Made by a program: the position numbers and the translations under genes. A stretch of DNA of 10,687 nucleotides from Opitutia bacterium UBA7441 (GTDB lineage: Bacteria > Verrucomicrobiota > Verrucomicrobiia > Opitutales > Coraliomargaritaceae): assembly GCA_002480015.1 (NCBI GenBank), contig DLQD01000136.1:1-10687 (forward strand), read 5' to 3'. The notes under the pieces are model-generated. The model saw only the letters and a program-made list of their open reading frames with translations, was not told where the DNA came from and did not search any database. This document shows, one piece after another, positions 1-6,605 of this stretch. Numbering within the stretch: position 1 is the stretch's first letter; each line of letters begins with the position of its first letter.

Positions 1-447
1 CGCGAGTTCCAGCGCCCGCTGCGGGTTGTTTTCGATCAACTCCAGCAAGTCATAGCGGCGTTGCTGCGCCAACTCGATGCCGTGCTGAAGGTCCGCGCCG
101 GTTATTGCAGCAGGTAGCGCCACCGCCCAGCGGCGGAACTCCTCAAACGCTGGTTCCGAAAAGGGTTCCTCCCATCGAAGATCCGCCCGCTTGGGCAACT
201 GCAGGTCCGCTGCTTCTGTTACGAAGTCCTCCATGCTAACCTCTGGCGCCGTGCTCGGACAGCAGGGATCTGCATTCGGATAGCTCGGTGCCGCTTCTTT
301 TACCAGGACTTCTGCAGGCTTTGTCGAAACCGTCACGTTTGCTACAGCGGTGGTTTCTGCAGCAGGCGGAGTTTGGTAGCGCCACTGCAGGAGCAACAGA
401 AGCAGGCAGACCAAAAGCACCGGAAGTAAGAGGTGAAAACGTTTCAT
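1..447 (-). CDS. Exported protein of unknown function, N-terminal part, cut by left edge
   Basis: An open frame of 149 codons starts at ATG 447-445 and runs off the left edge without a stop. I do not recognise a catalytic family. Residues 1-3 are M-K-R, followed by a hydrophobic segment rich in Leu and Val (about residues 4-20), so it is a signal peptide or an N-terminal membrane anchor. A low-complexity linker with Thr, Ala, Pro and a Cys-Cys pair follows. From about residue 100 the chain becomes helical, with Phe-Glu-Glu-Phe-Arg-Arg-Trp and then a stretch reading roughly G-I-E-L-A-x-x-R-R-x-x-L-L-E-L-I-x-x-N-P. From memory, this kind of segment occurs near the N terminus of large exported verrucomicrobial proteins, but I cannot check that. 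No Shine-Dalgarno sequence precedes the ATG. The coding call rests on the long open frame, the credible export signal and the absence of a rival frame. Confidence 0.75.
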   Translation of the reverse strand, partial: MKRFHLLLPVLLVCLLLLLLQWRYQTPPAAETTAVANVTVSTKPAEVLVKEAAPSYPNADPCCPSTAPEVSMEDFVTEAADLQLPKRADLRWEEPFSEPAFEEFRRWAVALPAAITGADLQHGIELAQQRRYDLLELIENNPQRALELA

Positions 448-541
448 GTCTTAAGAAGCTGTTCGAGATGGCTGTTGTAAATTTGCTATAAGGGGAAGTT
501 TAGAGAGACCTTGGACAGGGGAGAAGCAGAACCAAAGTCAC

Positions 542-553
542 TTAAACGTTTAA
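542..553. promoter_or_regulatory. 12-bp perfect palindrome TTAAACGTTTAA
   Basis: The palindrome is perfect across 12 bases. It lies about 90 bp upstream of the exported-protein start and close to where transcription would begin from the candidate promoter just to its right. It could be an operator for a dimeric regulator, but in AT-rich DNA it could also be chance. Confidence 0.25.
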
Positions 554-560
554 CTTAATT

Positions 561-588
561 ATTTTACAAGCTAAATTGAATAGGTAAA
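561..588 (-). promoter_or_regulatory. Candidate sigma-70-like promoter for the exported-protein gene
   Basis: On the minus strand a TTTACC element (588-583, four of six matches to TTGACA) is separated by 16 bp from TAAAAT (566-561, five of six matches to TATAAT). Transcription would begin near 554, giving a leader of about 105 nt. This is a match by eye in AT-rich sequence. Confidence 0.3.
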
Positions 589-704
589 AGCCTGAAAATG
601 GGTGGATATCTTCTATGAACAGCAAATGCCTTATTTTCTCCAGCAGCCAAGTCCTCGAGAGGGTAATCGAGTTGGGATTCTCGGTGCATTCACAATCCGG
701 CAAT

Positions 705-734
705 AAACACGCCAGTCTGCCTAGCATGGTGTTT
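705..734 (-). terminator. Weak hairpin directly after the sulfatase stop
   Basis: On the minus strand AAACACCA pairs with TGGCGTGTTT, with one unpaired base, around a loop of about 12 nt. It begins one base after the sulfatase stop codon. Only ATT follows, so there is no proper U-tract, and a termination role is a guess from position. Confidence 0.25.
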
Positions 735-735
735 C

Positions 736-2115
736 CTACGGATGTTCCCTTTGCCAAGGAATTTGCCCGACTTTGTTGATGTGAGCCATGAGGGCCTCGA
801 AAAGCTCCTCGAAACGCTGAGGTGCCTTTTCCCTGGGAATCTCCGTCGTTTCACCTTCATCTTGGTCCAGTCGGAACATCTGGTAGGGCTCGAAGGGTGT
901 GTTGCGCAACAGTTTCCAGTCGCCAATCCGCACCGCGTGATAGTCGAGTCCTCCATACTTGAGATTGCCTTCGCGCCGCACCCAGAAAAGGGGGCGACGC
1001 CCGGGGGAAAAGGGCTCGCCCCGCAGGAGGGGGGCGAAGCTCCGCCCATCGATCGCATGCCCGACCGAGGCACCTCCGAGATCTGCGAGGGTGGAATAAA
1101 GATCCATGGTGATGAGGTCATGCTCTGCATCAACCTTTCCCGCCTCGATCACCCCTGGCCATGTCACCGAGGTGCCGACGCGGATGCCGCCTTCCCACAT
1201 CTCCTGCTTTCCGCCGCGCCAGGGCTCGTTTCGCGCTCCCACGTTCAACTGCCCCCCGTTGTCGCTGGTAAAGACGACGACCGTGTTCTCCCACTGGCCG
1301 TTCTCCTTGAGGGCTCTAACAACCCGTCCGACACCGTCGTCGAGATGCTCGATCAGGGCGACGAGCGCGGCGCGCTGATCGGAAATCCCCTCCTCGCGCT
1401 GCTTCACCTTCGCAAGCCAGTCGGCTGGAGGTTGGATCGGAGTGTGCGGCGCGTTATAGGCGAGGAAGAGAAAGAAGGGGGAGTCCTTCTCCGCCTGTGA
1501 CCGGAGGTAGTCGATGGTCCACTCAGTGAAGATATCGGTGGCATGTCCTTCCGGATAAATCGGCTCCTCGTTACGACGCATGTAGTGCTTTTCATGGCGA
1601 AGATGGTCGTAATAGTCGTCCATCATGTCGCCGAGAAAGCCGTTAAAGAAGTCGAAGCCCACATCGGTGGGGCGGTCGGGGGCCTCCAGGCCGAGGTGCC
1701 ATTTCCCGATCAGGGCCGTGTCATAGCCCGCTTCCCCGAGTACGACCGGGAGCGTGGGGATGTCGTTTCGCAGGTTTCCCCAGCTTGTCGACTGATTGGG
1801 AAGGGGCGTCCGGATCACGCCGGGAACCCCGGCGCGGTCGGGATACATACCGGTCAGGAAAGAAGCGCGGGTCGGCGAGCAGACGGGGCAGTTCGCGTAG
1901 AAGGCATCGAAGCGCGTTCCAGCATTCATCAGCGCGTCGATGTGGGGAGTCTTCAGGTCTGGTGCGCCGTAGAGCGACAGATCCCCATAGCCGAGATCGT
2001 CGACCATGATAACGAGGAGATTCGGTTTCCCGGACTCAGCGCGGACTCCCCATGTCCCCAGGAACACGGCCCCCGCGAAAAGGGCTAGCCTGAAGGTGGT
2101 AAAAAATGATTTCAT
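736..2115 (-). CDS. Secreted type I (S1 family) sulfatase
   Basis: It hydrolyses sulfate esters, most likely from polysaccharides or other sulfated organics, outside the cytoplasm. Residues 1-26 form a signal peptide with a probable cut after V-R-A. The metal-binding Asp pair is in M-V-D-D (37-40). The maturation motif C-S-P-T-R is at 79-83, where Cys79 would be oxidised to formylglycine. G-K-W-H-L-G (137-142), the His in N-A-P-H-T-P (near 224), D-N-G-G (285-288) and the Lys followed by W-E-G-G-I-R-V (303-313) complete the usual sulfatase set. At 459 residues it is a full-length member. The gene stands alone: no formylglycine-generating enzyme, anSME, glycoside hydrolase or transporter lies beside it, so the substrate is unknown. 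The start follows a leader with a GC-rich hairpin and lacks a clear ribosome binding site. Confidence 0.96.
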   Translation of the reverse strand: MKSFFTTFRLALFAGAVFLGTWGVRAESGKPNLLVIMVDDLGYGDLSLYGAPDLKTPHIDALMNAGTRFDAFYANCPVCSPTRASFLTGMYPDRAGVPGVIRTPLPNQSTSWGNLRNDIPTLPVVLGEAGYDTALIGKWHLGLEAPDRPTDVGFDFFNGFLGDMMDDYYDHLRHEKHYMRRNEEPIYPEGHATDIFTEWTIDYLRSQAEKDSPFFLFLAYNAPHTPIQPPADWLAKVKQREEGISDQRAALVALIEHLDDGVGRVVRALKENGQWENTVVVFTSDNGGQLNVGARNEPWRGGKQEMWEGGIRVGTSVTWPGVIEAGKVDAEHDLITMDLYSTLADLGGASVGHAIDGRSFAPLLRGEPFSPGRRPLFWVRREGNLKYGGLDYHAVRIGDWKLLRNTPFEPYQMFRLDQDEGETTEIPREKAPQRFEELFEALMAHINKVGQIPWQREHP

Positions 2116-2137
2116 CTTACTGATAGGGACTTTTTTT

Positions 2138-2153
2138 GGCGGCGCTAGCCGCC
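2138..2153 (-). promoter_or_regulatory. GC-rich hairpin in the sulfatase leader
   Basis: GGCGGC and GCCGCC pair perfectly around a 4-nt loop, ending about 22 nt before the sulfatase ATG. On the coding strand the stem is followed by a run of seven A. On the other strand the T-run precedes the stem, so it does not look like an intrinsic terminator in either direction. It may affect translation or mRNA stability of the sulfatase. Confidence 0.3.
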
Positions 2154-2195
2154 GGGGTGTGAGGGTTGAATGGGGAGGGGAGTTTTGGAGTATGA

Positions 2196-2201
2196 ATTAT
2201 G
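2196..2201 (-). promoter_or_regulatory. Possible -10 element (CATAAT) for the sulfatase gene
   Basis: CATAAT on the minus strand matches TATAAT at five of six positions and lies about 80 nt before the sulfatase start. No convincing -35 element sits at the right distance, so this is weak. Confidence 0.2.
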
Positions 2202-2246
2202 TCCGATTCGAAAGCTTTATCTGAGAGATTCAGGAAAAGCTCTCCT

Positions 2247-2278
2247 TTCAGATTGAGCCAATGCAGGCTCAATCTGAA
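2247..2278. terminator. 13-bp perfect inverted repeat after ilvD
   Basis: TTCAGATTGAGCC (2247-2259) and GGCTCAATCTGAA (2266-2278) pair at all 13 positions around a 6-nt loop. The hairpin starts five bases beyond the ilvD stop codon. No T-run follows on either strand, so it is not a textbook intrinsic terminator. It could stop transcription, protect the 3' end of the ilvD message, or be a protein-binding site. The stem is certain, its role is not. Confidence 0.5.
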
Positions 2279-2283
2279 TAAAC

Positions 2284-3999
2284 CTAGAGGTTTTTGTCGG
2301 TGACTGCCCCCTCCGAGGCGGTCGCGACAAGCGCCGCATACTTGCCGAGCACGCCTCGGGTTTCGCCAGGGCCGGTGGGTTTGAAGGCGGCCATGCGGGC
2401 TTCGTATTCGGCATCGTCGATCAGAAGGCTGATGGTATTCTTGACGGCATCGATTTCGATTTTATCGCCGCTCTTGACGATGCCAATGGGGCCACCTTTA
2501 GCGGCTTCGGGAGTGATGTGGCCGACGTCAAAACCATGACTGCCACCAGAGAAGCGGCCGTCTGTGATGAGGGCTACTTCTTTAATCAGGCCGCGGCCAG
2601 CAACCGCGCTGGTAGGTGAGAGCATCTCACGCATACCAGGGCCACCGACGGGACCTTCGTTGCGGATGACGACGACATCGCCCGAGACGACGTCGCCGCG
2701 CAGGATGCCGAGAAGGGCTGCTTCTTCGCCTTCGTAAACTTTAGCCGTACCTTTGAAGTATTCCCCTTCTTTGCCGGTGATCTTACCGACGGCGCCGCCA
2801 GGTGCGAGGTTGCCTCGCAGAATACGCAGGTGCGTGCTCTTTTTAATTGGCTGGTCCCAGGGATAGATAATGTCCTGCTCGTCGGGGAATGCACCGTAAG
2901 GCTTTACGTCCGCAAGTGACTCGGCGACGCTCTCTCCGGTCACGGTGAGGCAGTCTCCATGGAGAAGGCCGCGATCCAGGAGCATCTTCATCATCGGGCG
3001 GATGCCGCCGATGCGGATGAGGTGGTTCATGCTGTATTTGCCAAAAGGCTTGACGTCGGCGAGGAGCGGGATGCGCTCGCCGATTTCTTTAAAGTCGTCG
3101 ATGCTGAGCTCTACATCTGCGGAGTGAGCGATGGCAAGTAGGTGGAGGATCAAATTGGTCGACCCACCGAGCGCGAGGCAAGTGGAGATTGCGTTTTCAA
3201 AGGCCTTGCGCGTCATGATGTCGCGGGGTTTGATATCTTTTTCCAAGAGGTTGAGGACAGCCGCGCCGGCCAATTCGCAATCCTTGCGCTTCGACTCGCT
3301 GACAGCTGCTTGCGCGCTACTCCCAGGGAGGCTCATACCGAGAGCCTCGATCGCACTGGCCATGGTGTTGGCCGTATACATGCCACCGCAAGAACCAGGG
3401 CCGGGGATTGCGTATTTTTCGACCTCCTTCAGCTCTTCATCGGTCAACTCACCTTTGGCATGTTTGCCAACGGCTTCAAAGACTGAGACGATGTCCATGG
3501 GGTGACACTGGTCTTTCTCGTCCTTCGGCTGAAAACCTGGTAGGATAGTACCGCCGTAGACGAAAACAGCCGGACGGTTCAGTCGTGCGATGGCGATCAT
3601 GCAGCCAGGCATATTTTTATCGCAACCGCCGATGGTGACGAGTCCGTCAAAGCCCTCAGCCGCCACAGTCGTCTCGATCGAGTCGGCGATGACATCGCGG
3701 GAGACGAGGCTATAGCGCATACCCTTGGTGCCCATACTGATTCCATCGGAGACAGTGATGGTGCTGAAATTAATCGCTTTGCCGCCTGCGCTGTTAATAC
3801 CGTTGGTCGCATGCGCGGCCAGATCGCCGAGGTGCATATTGCAGGGCGTTAAATCACTGGGTGACCCGGCTACGGCAATTTGTGGCTTTTTGAAATCTTC
3901 GTCGGTGAACCCGACCGCACGCAGCATTGAGCGCGCGGGTGCGCGGTCGTCGCCGTCGACGACGGTGGAGGAGTGGGGACGTTTATTTATGTCGGTCAT
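2284..3999 (-). CDS. ilvD: Dihydroxy-acid dehydratase
   Basis: This cytoplasmic enzyme dehydrates 2,3-dihydroxy-isovalerate and 2,3-dihydroxy-3-methylvalerate to 2-oxoacids. It is the third shared step of valine and isoleucine synthesis and also feeds leucine and pantothenate. The IlvD/Edd family signatures are intact: C-D-K-N-M-P-G-C at 126-133 and T-D-G-R-F-S-G-G at 479-486. Cluster ligands fit Cys53 (in T-P-C-N), Cys126 and Cys204 (in G-S-C-G-G-M-Y). The T-P-C-N form is shared with [2Fe-2S] plant and mycobacterial enzymes and differs from E. coli IlvD. Length (571) is normal. Other ilv genes are not adjacent. It is divergent from scpB over a 135-bp gap; there is no Shine-Dalgarno sequence before its ATG, only ACC immediately upstream. 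Confidence 0.98.
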   Translation of the reverse strand: MTDINKRPHSSTVVDGDDRAPARSMLRAVGFTDEDFKKPQIAVAGSPSDLTPCNMHLGDLAAHATNGINSAGGKAINFSTITVSDGISMGTKGMRYSLVSRDVIADSIETTVAAEGFDGLVTIGGCDKNMPGCMIAIARLNRPAVFVYGGTILPGFQPKDEKDQCHPMDIVSVFEAVGKHAKGELTDEELKEVEKYAIPGPGSCGGMYTANTMASAIEALGMSLPGSSAQAAVSESKRKDCELAGAAVLNLLEKDIKPRDIMTRKAFENAISTCLALGGSTNLILHLLAIAHSADVELSIDDFKEIGERIPLLADVKPFGKYSMNHLIRIGGIRPMMKMLLDRGLLHGDCLTVTGESVAESLADVKPYGAFPDEQDIIYPWDQPIKKSTHLRILRGNLAPGGAVGKITGKEGEYFKGTAKVYEGEEAALLGILRGDVVSGDVVVIRNEGPVGGPGMREMLSPTSAVAGRGLIKEVALITDGRFSGGSHGFDVGHITPEAAKGGPIGIVKSGDKIEIDAVKNTISLLIDDAEYEARMAAFKPTGPGETRGVLGKYAALVATASEGAVTDKNL

Positions 4000-4066
4000 G
4001 GTGATTTCGAATTAAATGAAGATGGATCGTGTTTCTCGTTGCAGAAAAGCGGAGAATTCAATGAAT

Positions 4067-4093
4067 AGGGGCACGAACGACAATCCCCTTTTT
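4067..4093 (+). terminator. Weak terminator-like hairpin in the ilvD-scpB divergent region
   Basis: AGGGG (4067-4071) can pair with CCCCT (4085-4089), and the T-run 4089-4093 follows on the plus strand. The stem is short and the loop long (13 nt). It lies about 40 nt upstream of scpB, so it would act in the scpB leader or block transcription coming from the left. Confidence 0.22.
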
Positions 4094-4134
4094 GCTTTCA
4101 CAGACGATATTATCCGATCTAGTTTTCTTACCTT

Positions 4135-4917
4135 ATGGAATTTGACCTGAAAAAGACTCTCGAAGCCTTGCTGCTTTCGACGTCCGAGCCGATCACGCTC
4201 AAGGACGTAGTCAAGATTTTTGCCCGCTACCATCAGGAACTTTCTGAAGCGATGGAAGACACGAAAGAAGAGGGAGATGAAGAAACAAGTTCAGTGGATG
4301 TGCCGAGCCTAGTGACGCAAGCCCAGATTCACGATGCCCTCACGAGGTTGACCGACGAGGCCGAGGTGCAGGATAAAGCCTACCGTCTTATCGAGGGCCC
4401 AAATGGTTATCAGCTGGTTACTGCGCCGCAGTTTGCTGAGTTCGTCCGCCTATTGCGTGGTGAGCCTCGCCCCATGAAGTTGAGCCCTGCCGCGCTCGAA
4501 ACCTTGTCGATCATCGCTTATCGCCAGCCGGTAACACGCGCCGAGATGGAAGCGATCCGAGGTGTCTCGGTGGATAGTGCCCTCAACAAGTTGATCGAGC
4601 TCGAGCTGGTGCACGTCACAGGACGCGCCGAACTTCCGGGGCGTCCGATCCAATACGGCACGACAGAGAAATTTCTCGAATTCACCGGGATTAAAGAGCT
4701 TGATGAGTTGCCAGCGTCCGATGTGCTGAGCAACCACCAGATTGATGACTGGATGCGCCGGAGCGAAGAGCCTGAAGAGGAGATTTCCGATGAGGATGTC
4801 GGGCTTTCCAAAGAACCGAAGCCAGACGAGTTACCGCTTGATGAGACATTCGTCGAAGTGGATTGGCAAAGAGAAAACGTCGAGAGTGACGCCGCTCCTG
4901 AGAGAACCGACGGCTAA
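4135..4917 (+). CDS. scpB: Segregation and condensation protein B
   Basis: ScpB dimers join ScpA (kleisin) and SMC to form the bacterial condensin that compacts and segregates the chromosome. The family core is clear: L-S-P-A-A-L-E-T-L-S-I-I-A-Y-R-Q-P near residues 121-137, then T-R-A-E-x-E-x-I-R-G-V, and G-R-P-x-x-Y-G-T-T with F-L-E-F before E-L-D-E-L-P. These mark the second winged helix and the ScpA-contacting region. Compared with B. subtilis ScpB there is an extra acidic, Ser-rich stretch at about 38-60 inside the first winged-helix region, and an acidic tail after about 200; the total is 260 residues. scpA is not adjacent, although it often is in other bacteria. The start is the first ATG after an in-frame stop 15 bp upstream; there is no Shine-Dalgarno sequence. 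A TATTAT element at 4108-4113 could be its -10. Confidence 0.96.
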   Translation: MEFDLKKTLEALLLSTSEPITLKDVVKIFARYHQELSEAMEDTKEEGDEETSSVDVPSLVTQAQIHDALTRLTDEAEVQDKAYRLIEGPNGYQLVTAPQFAEFVRLLRGEPRPMKLSPAALETLSIIAYRQPVTRAEMEAIRGVSVDSALNKLIELELVHVTGRAELPGRPIQYGTTEKFLEFTGIKELDELPASDVLSNHQIDDWMRRSEEPEEEISDEDVGLSKEPKPDELPLDETFVEVDWQRENVESDAAPERTDG

Positions 4918-4941
4918 GTGCAAAAGCGGATCCCTGATACC

Positions 4942-6228
4942 ATGCAGACGCAACTACAACGCAACCGTGATGCGATTGACGCGATTGATAAGCAAGTCGT
5001 AGAGTTGCTCAATCAACGCGTGCTGCTGGATGGTGGTGCGAGTGAGGAAGAGGTTTTGGCTAAAATCGCTCGTTTCAACCCTGGTCCCTTGTCGGATACT
5101 ACCTTACAGGCGATCTACCGTGCCCTGATGATCGCCGGACTCGATCCGTCCGCACAGGCCACAGATCCGGCGATTACTGACGAAATCGACCAAAATATTG
5201 TAAATTTGCTCAGCCGACGTGTGCAACATGCCGCGGAAATCGGTCAAATAAAACACGCCCACGGTGCCGACTATTACGATCCGACCCGAGAGGCTCAAGT
5301 CATGGCAAAAATCGCCTCGCTGAATCCGGGGCCGATTACGAATCGCACACTTCAGTCTGTTTACCGCGAGGTGATTTCAGGTTCCATTGCTTTAGAAAAG
5401 AATCTGGTGATCGCTTTTCTAGGGCCCGAAGCGACCTACACACATCAGGCAGCCATTCGGAATTTCGGCGTCAGTCTCGAATATCGGGCGATTAAGAGTA
5501 TTCCTGATGTTTTTGCCGAGGTCGATGCGGGCAGAGCCGACTACGGCGTCATACCGATCGAAAACTCGACCGAAGGTGTCGTCTTTCACTCTATGGATAT
5601 GCTGGTCGAGTCTGACTTGCACATTTGCTCCCAGGTCTATTTGTCGATTGAACATTGCCTTATCTCGCAATCGCCGCTCGGCGAGATCAAAGAGGTCCGC
5701 TCCAAAGATCAGGCACTCGGGCAATGCCGCGAGTGGCTTTACAAACATCTGCCCCATACCGACTTGATCGATGTCGTCAGCACGGCCGATGCAGTCCTCA
5801 CGGCTAAAGAAAACCCCGAGATTGCTGCCGTTGCCAGCGAACTCTCGGCGCAGCACTACGGTGTGCCCGTGCAAGTGCGTGGCATCCAAGATCGCGACGA
5901 CAATGTAACCCGCTTCCTCGTCATCGGCAAGACCCGCGCGAAGCCTCTCGGTGAGGGACGTGACAAGACCAGCCTCGTTATCTCGCTTCGGGACGAGCCG
6001 GGCGCTCTTGAGCAAACACTCCGACCCTTTGGTTCACGCGGGATTAATTTGAGTAAAATCGAGTCCCGTCCCAGCCGCAAGAAGGCCTGGGACTACCTGT
6101 TTTTTATCGACTTCATCGGCCACTATGAAGACGCGCCTGTGCAAGCCGCCTTAGCCGAACTAGAAGGCCATTGTTCCTTCGTTAAATGGCTCGGAAGCTA
6201 CCCGAACCTGTCGCGCGATACCGACTGA
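4942..6228 (+). CDS. pheA: Bifunctional chorismate mutase/prephenate dehydratase with a duplicated mutase domain
   Basis: It converts chorismate to prephenate and prephenate to phenylpyruvate in phenylalanine synthesis. From ATG 4942: a degenerate AroQ-like repeat (about 5-66), a second AroQ repeat (about 78-152), prephenate dehydratase (155-330; F-L-G-P-E-A-T-Y-T-H, I-P-I-E-N-S-T-E-G, N-V-T-R-F) and an ACT domain (343-420; E-P-G-A-L and E-S-R-P), which implies feedback inhibition by phenylalanine. Repeat 2 keeps Arg93, Lys104, Asp113, Arg116, Glu117 and Ser148, matching E. coli Arg28, Lys39, Asp48, Arg51, Glu52 and Ser84. It has Pro76 where Arg11 is expected and Glu152 where Gln88 is expected. 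Repeat 1 has Arg9 at the Arg11 position but lacks the Lys39-Glu52 segment. An in-frame GTG at 4918, directly after the scpB stop, is an alternative start adding eight residues; I prefer the ATG because it follows ACC like ilvD and panD. It is probably co-transcribed with scpB. Confidence 0.95.
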   Translation: MQTQLQRNRDAIDAIDKQVVELLNQRVLLDGGASEEEVLAKIARFNPGPLSDTTLQAIYRALMIAGLDPSAQATDPAITDEIDQNIVNLLSRRVQHAAEIGQIKHAHGADYYDPTREAQVMAKIASLNPGPITNRTLQSVYREVISGSIALEKNLVIAFLGPEATYTHQAAIRNFGVSLEYRAIKSIPDVFAEVDAGRADYGVIPIENSTEGVVFHSMDMLVESDLHICSQVYLSIEHCLISQSPLGEIKEVRSKDQALGQCREWLYKHLPHTDLIDVVSTADAVLTAKENPEIAAVASELSAQHYGVPVQVRGIQDRDDNVTRFLVIGKTRAKPLGEGRDKTSLVISLRDEPGALEQTLRPFGSRGINLSKIESRPSRKKAWDYLFFIDFIGHYEDAPVQAALAELEGHCSFVKWLGSYPNLSRDTD

Positions 6229-6262
6229 GACCGGCTAGGAAGCGGGTTCGCGTATGCCCTAA

Positions 6263-6310
6263 TGCCCCTAAGTGAATGAGCTTGAAGGAGTTTTGAGTTC
6301 ATCTGGGGCA
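6263..6310 (+). terminator. Two-part hairpin downstream of pheA
   Basis: TGCCCC (6263-6268) pairs with GGGGCA (6305-6310). Inside it ATGAGCT (6276-6282) pairs with AGTTCAT (6296-6302) with one G-T wobble. The stem totals 13 pairs broken by an asymmetric internal loop. It starts about 35 nt past the pheA stop, but no T-run follows, so a termination or 3'-end protection role is inferred from position. Confidence 0.35.
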
Positions 6311-6343
6311 AAATGCTTAGTGGCTGCTTTCCGGCCTGAGCCT

Positions 6344-6356
6344 GCTGCAGTGCAGC
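6344..6356. repeat. Short palindrome GCTGCA-G-TGCAGC
   Basis: Six-base arms flank a single central base. It lies in the pheA-panD gap between the post-pheA hairpin and the REP-like element. No function is evident. Confidence 0.35.
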
Positions 6357-6372
6357 TGCCCTATCACACACT

Positions 6373-6412
6373 GGAGGTGCTGCGACTTGATGGCGACTGA
6401 AGTCGCCACTAC
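6373..6412 (-). repeat. REP-like element: GTAG followed by a TTCA-loop hairpin
   Basis: Read on the minus strand, GTAG (6412-6409) is followed directly by TGGCGAC-TTCA-GTCGCCA, a perfect 7-bp stem (8 bp if the outer loop bases pair) with loop TTCA. A second GTCGC then GCACC lies further on and can compete for pairing with the first arm. A GTAG tetranucleotide abutting a hairpin is the layout of REP sequences recognised by REP-associated tyrosine transposases. The same TTCA loop recurs in the cluster at 9738-9808. Copy number in the genome is unknown. Confidence 0.5.
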
Positions 6413-6605
6413 GGATCACCGCCTTAGCTTAGCGACATCCGTGCATGACTCGCATCCATTGTGCGACGCGGTCGCTGCCTGGCATGCTAGGGCGCGATCT
6501 AGCAAAATCGTCGACTGAGTGTGAGCTCTGTCGTTCGATGTTTGGGAGTATGTTTAGGCAAAAGATTCTTTACCTCGTTCAGCTGCCAAACGCAAAGTTT
6601 GAAAT

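Larger units (their letters stand above)
448..735. other. Intergenic region between sulfatase end and exported-protein start
   Basis: This 288-bp gap is AT-rich around 540-600. It holds a 12-bp palindrome, a possible promoter for the minus-strand gene on its left, and a weak hairpin just after the sulfatase stop. I see no convincing coding frame: a 71-codon minus-strand frame starting at 757 overlaps the sulfatase end and has no recognisable features. Confidence 0.6.

Noticed and set aside
742..1500. 252-codon plus-strand frame opposite the sulfatase gene
   Set aside because: It lies wholly antisense to a gene with complete sulfatase motifs, has no recognisable features, and is the expected mirror of high third-position GC.
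4016..4150. 44-codon plus-strand frame in the ilvD-scpB gap whose stop overlaps the scpB start
   Set aside because: The overlap could suggest translational coupling, but the peptide has no recognisable pattern or leader-type codon run and there is no ribosome binding site. Conservation in relatives would be needed.
5419..6015. 198-codon minus-strand frame opposite pheA
   Set aside because: It is antisense to the conserved prephenate dehydratase domain and has no domain signal of its own.
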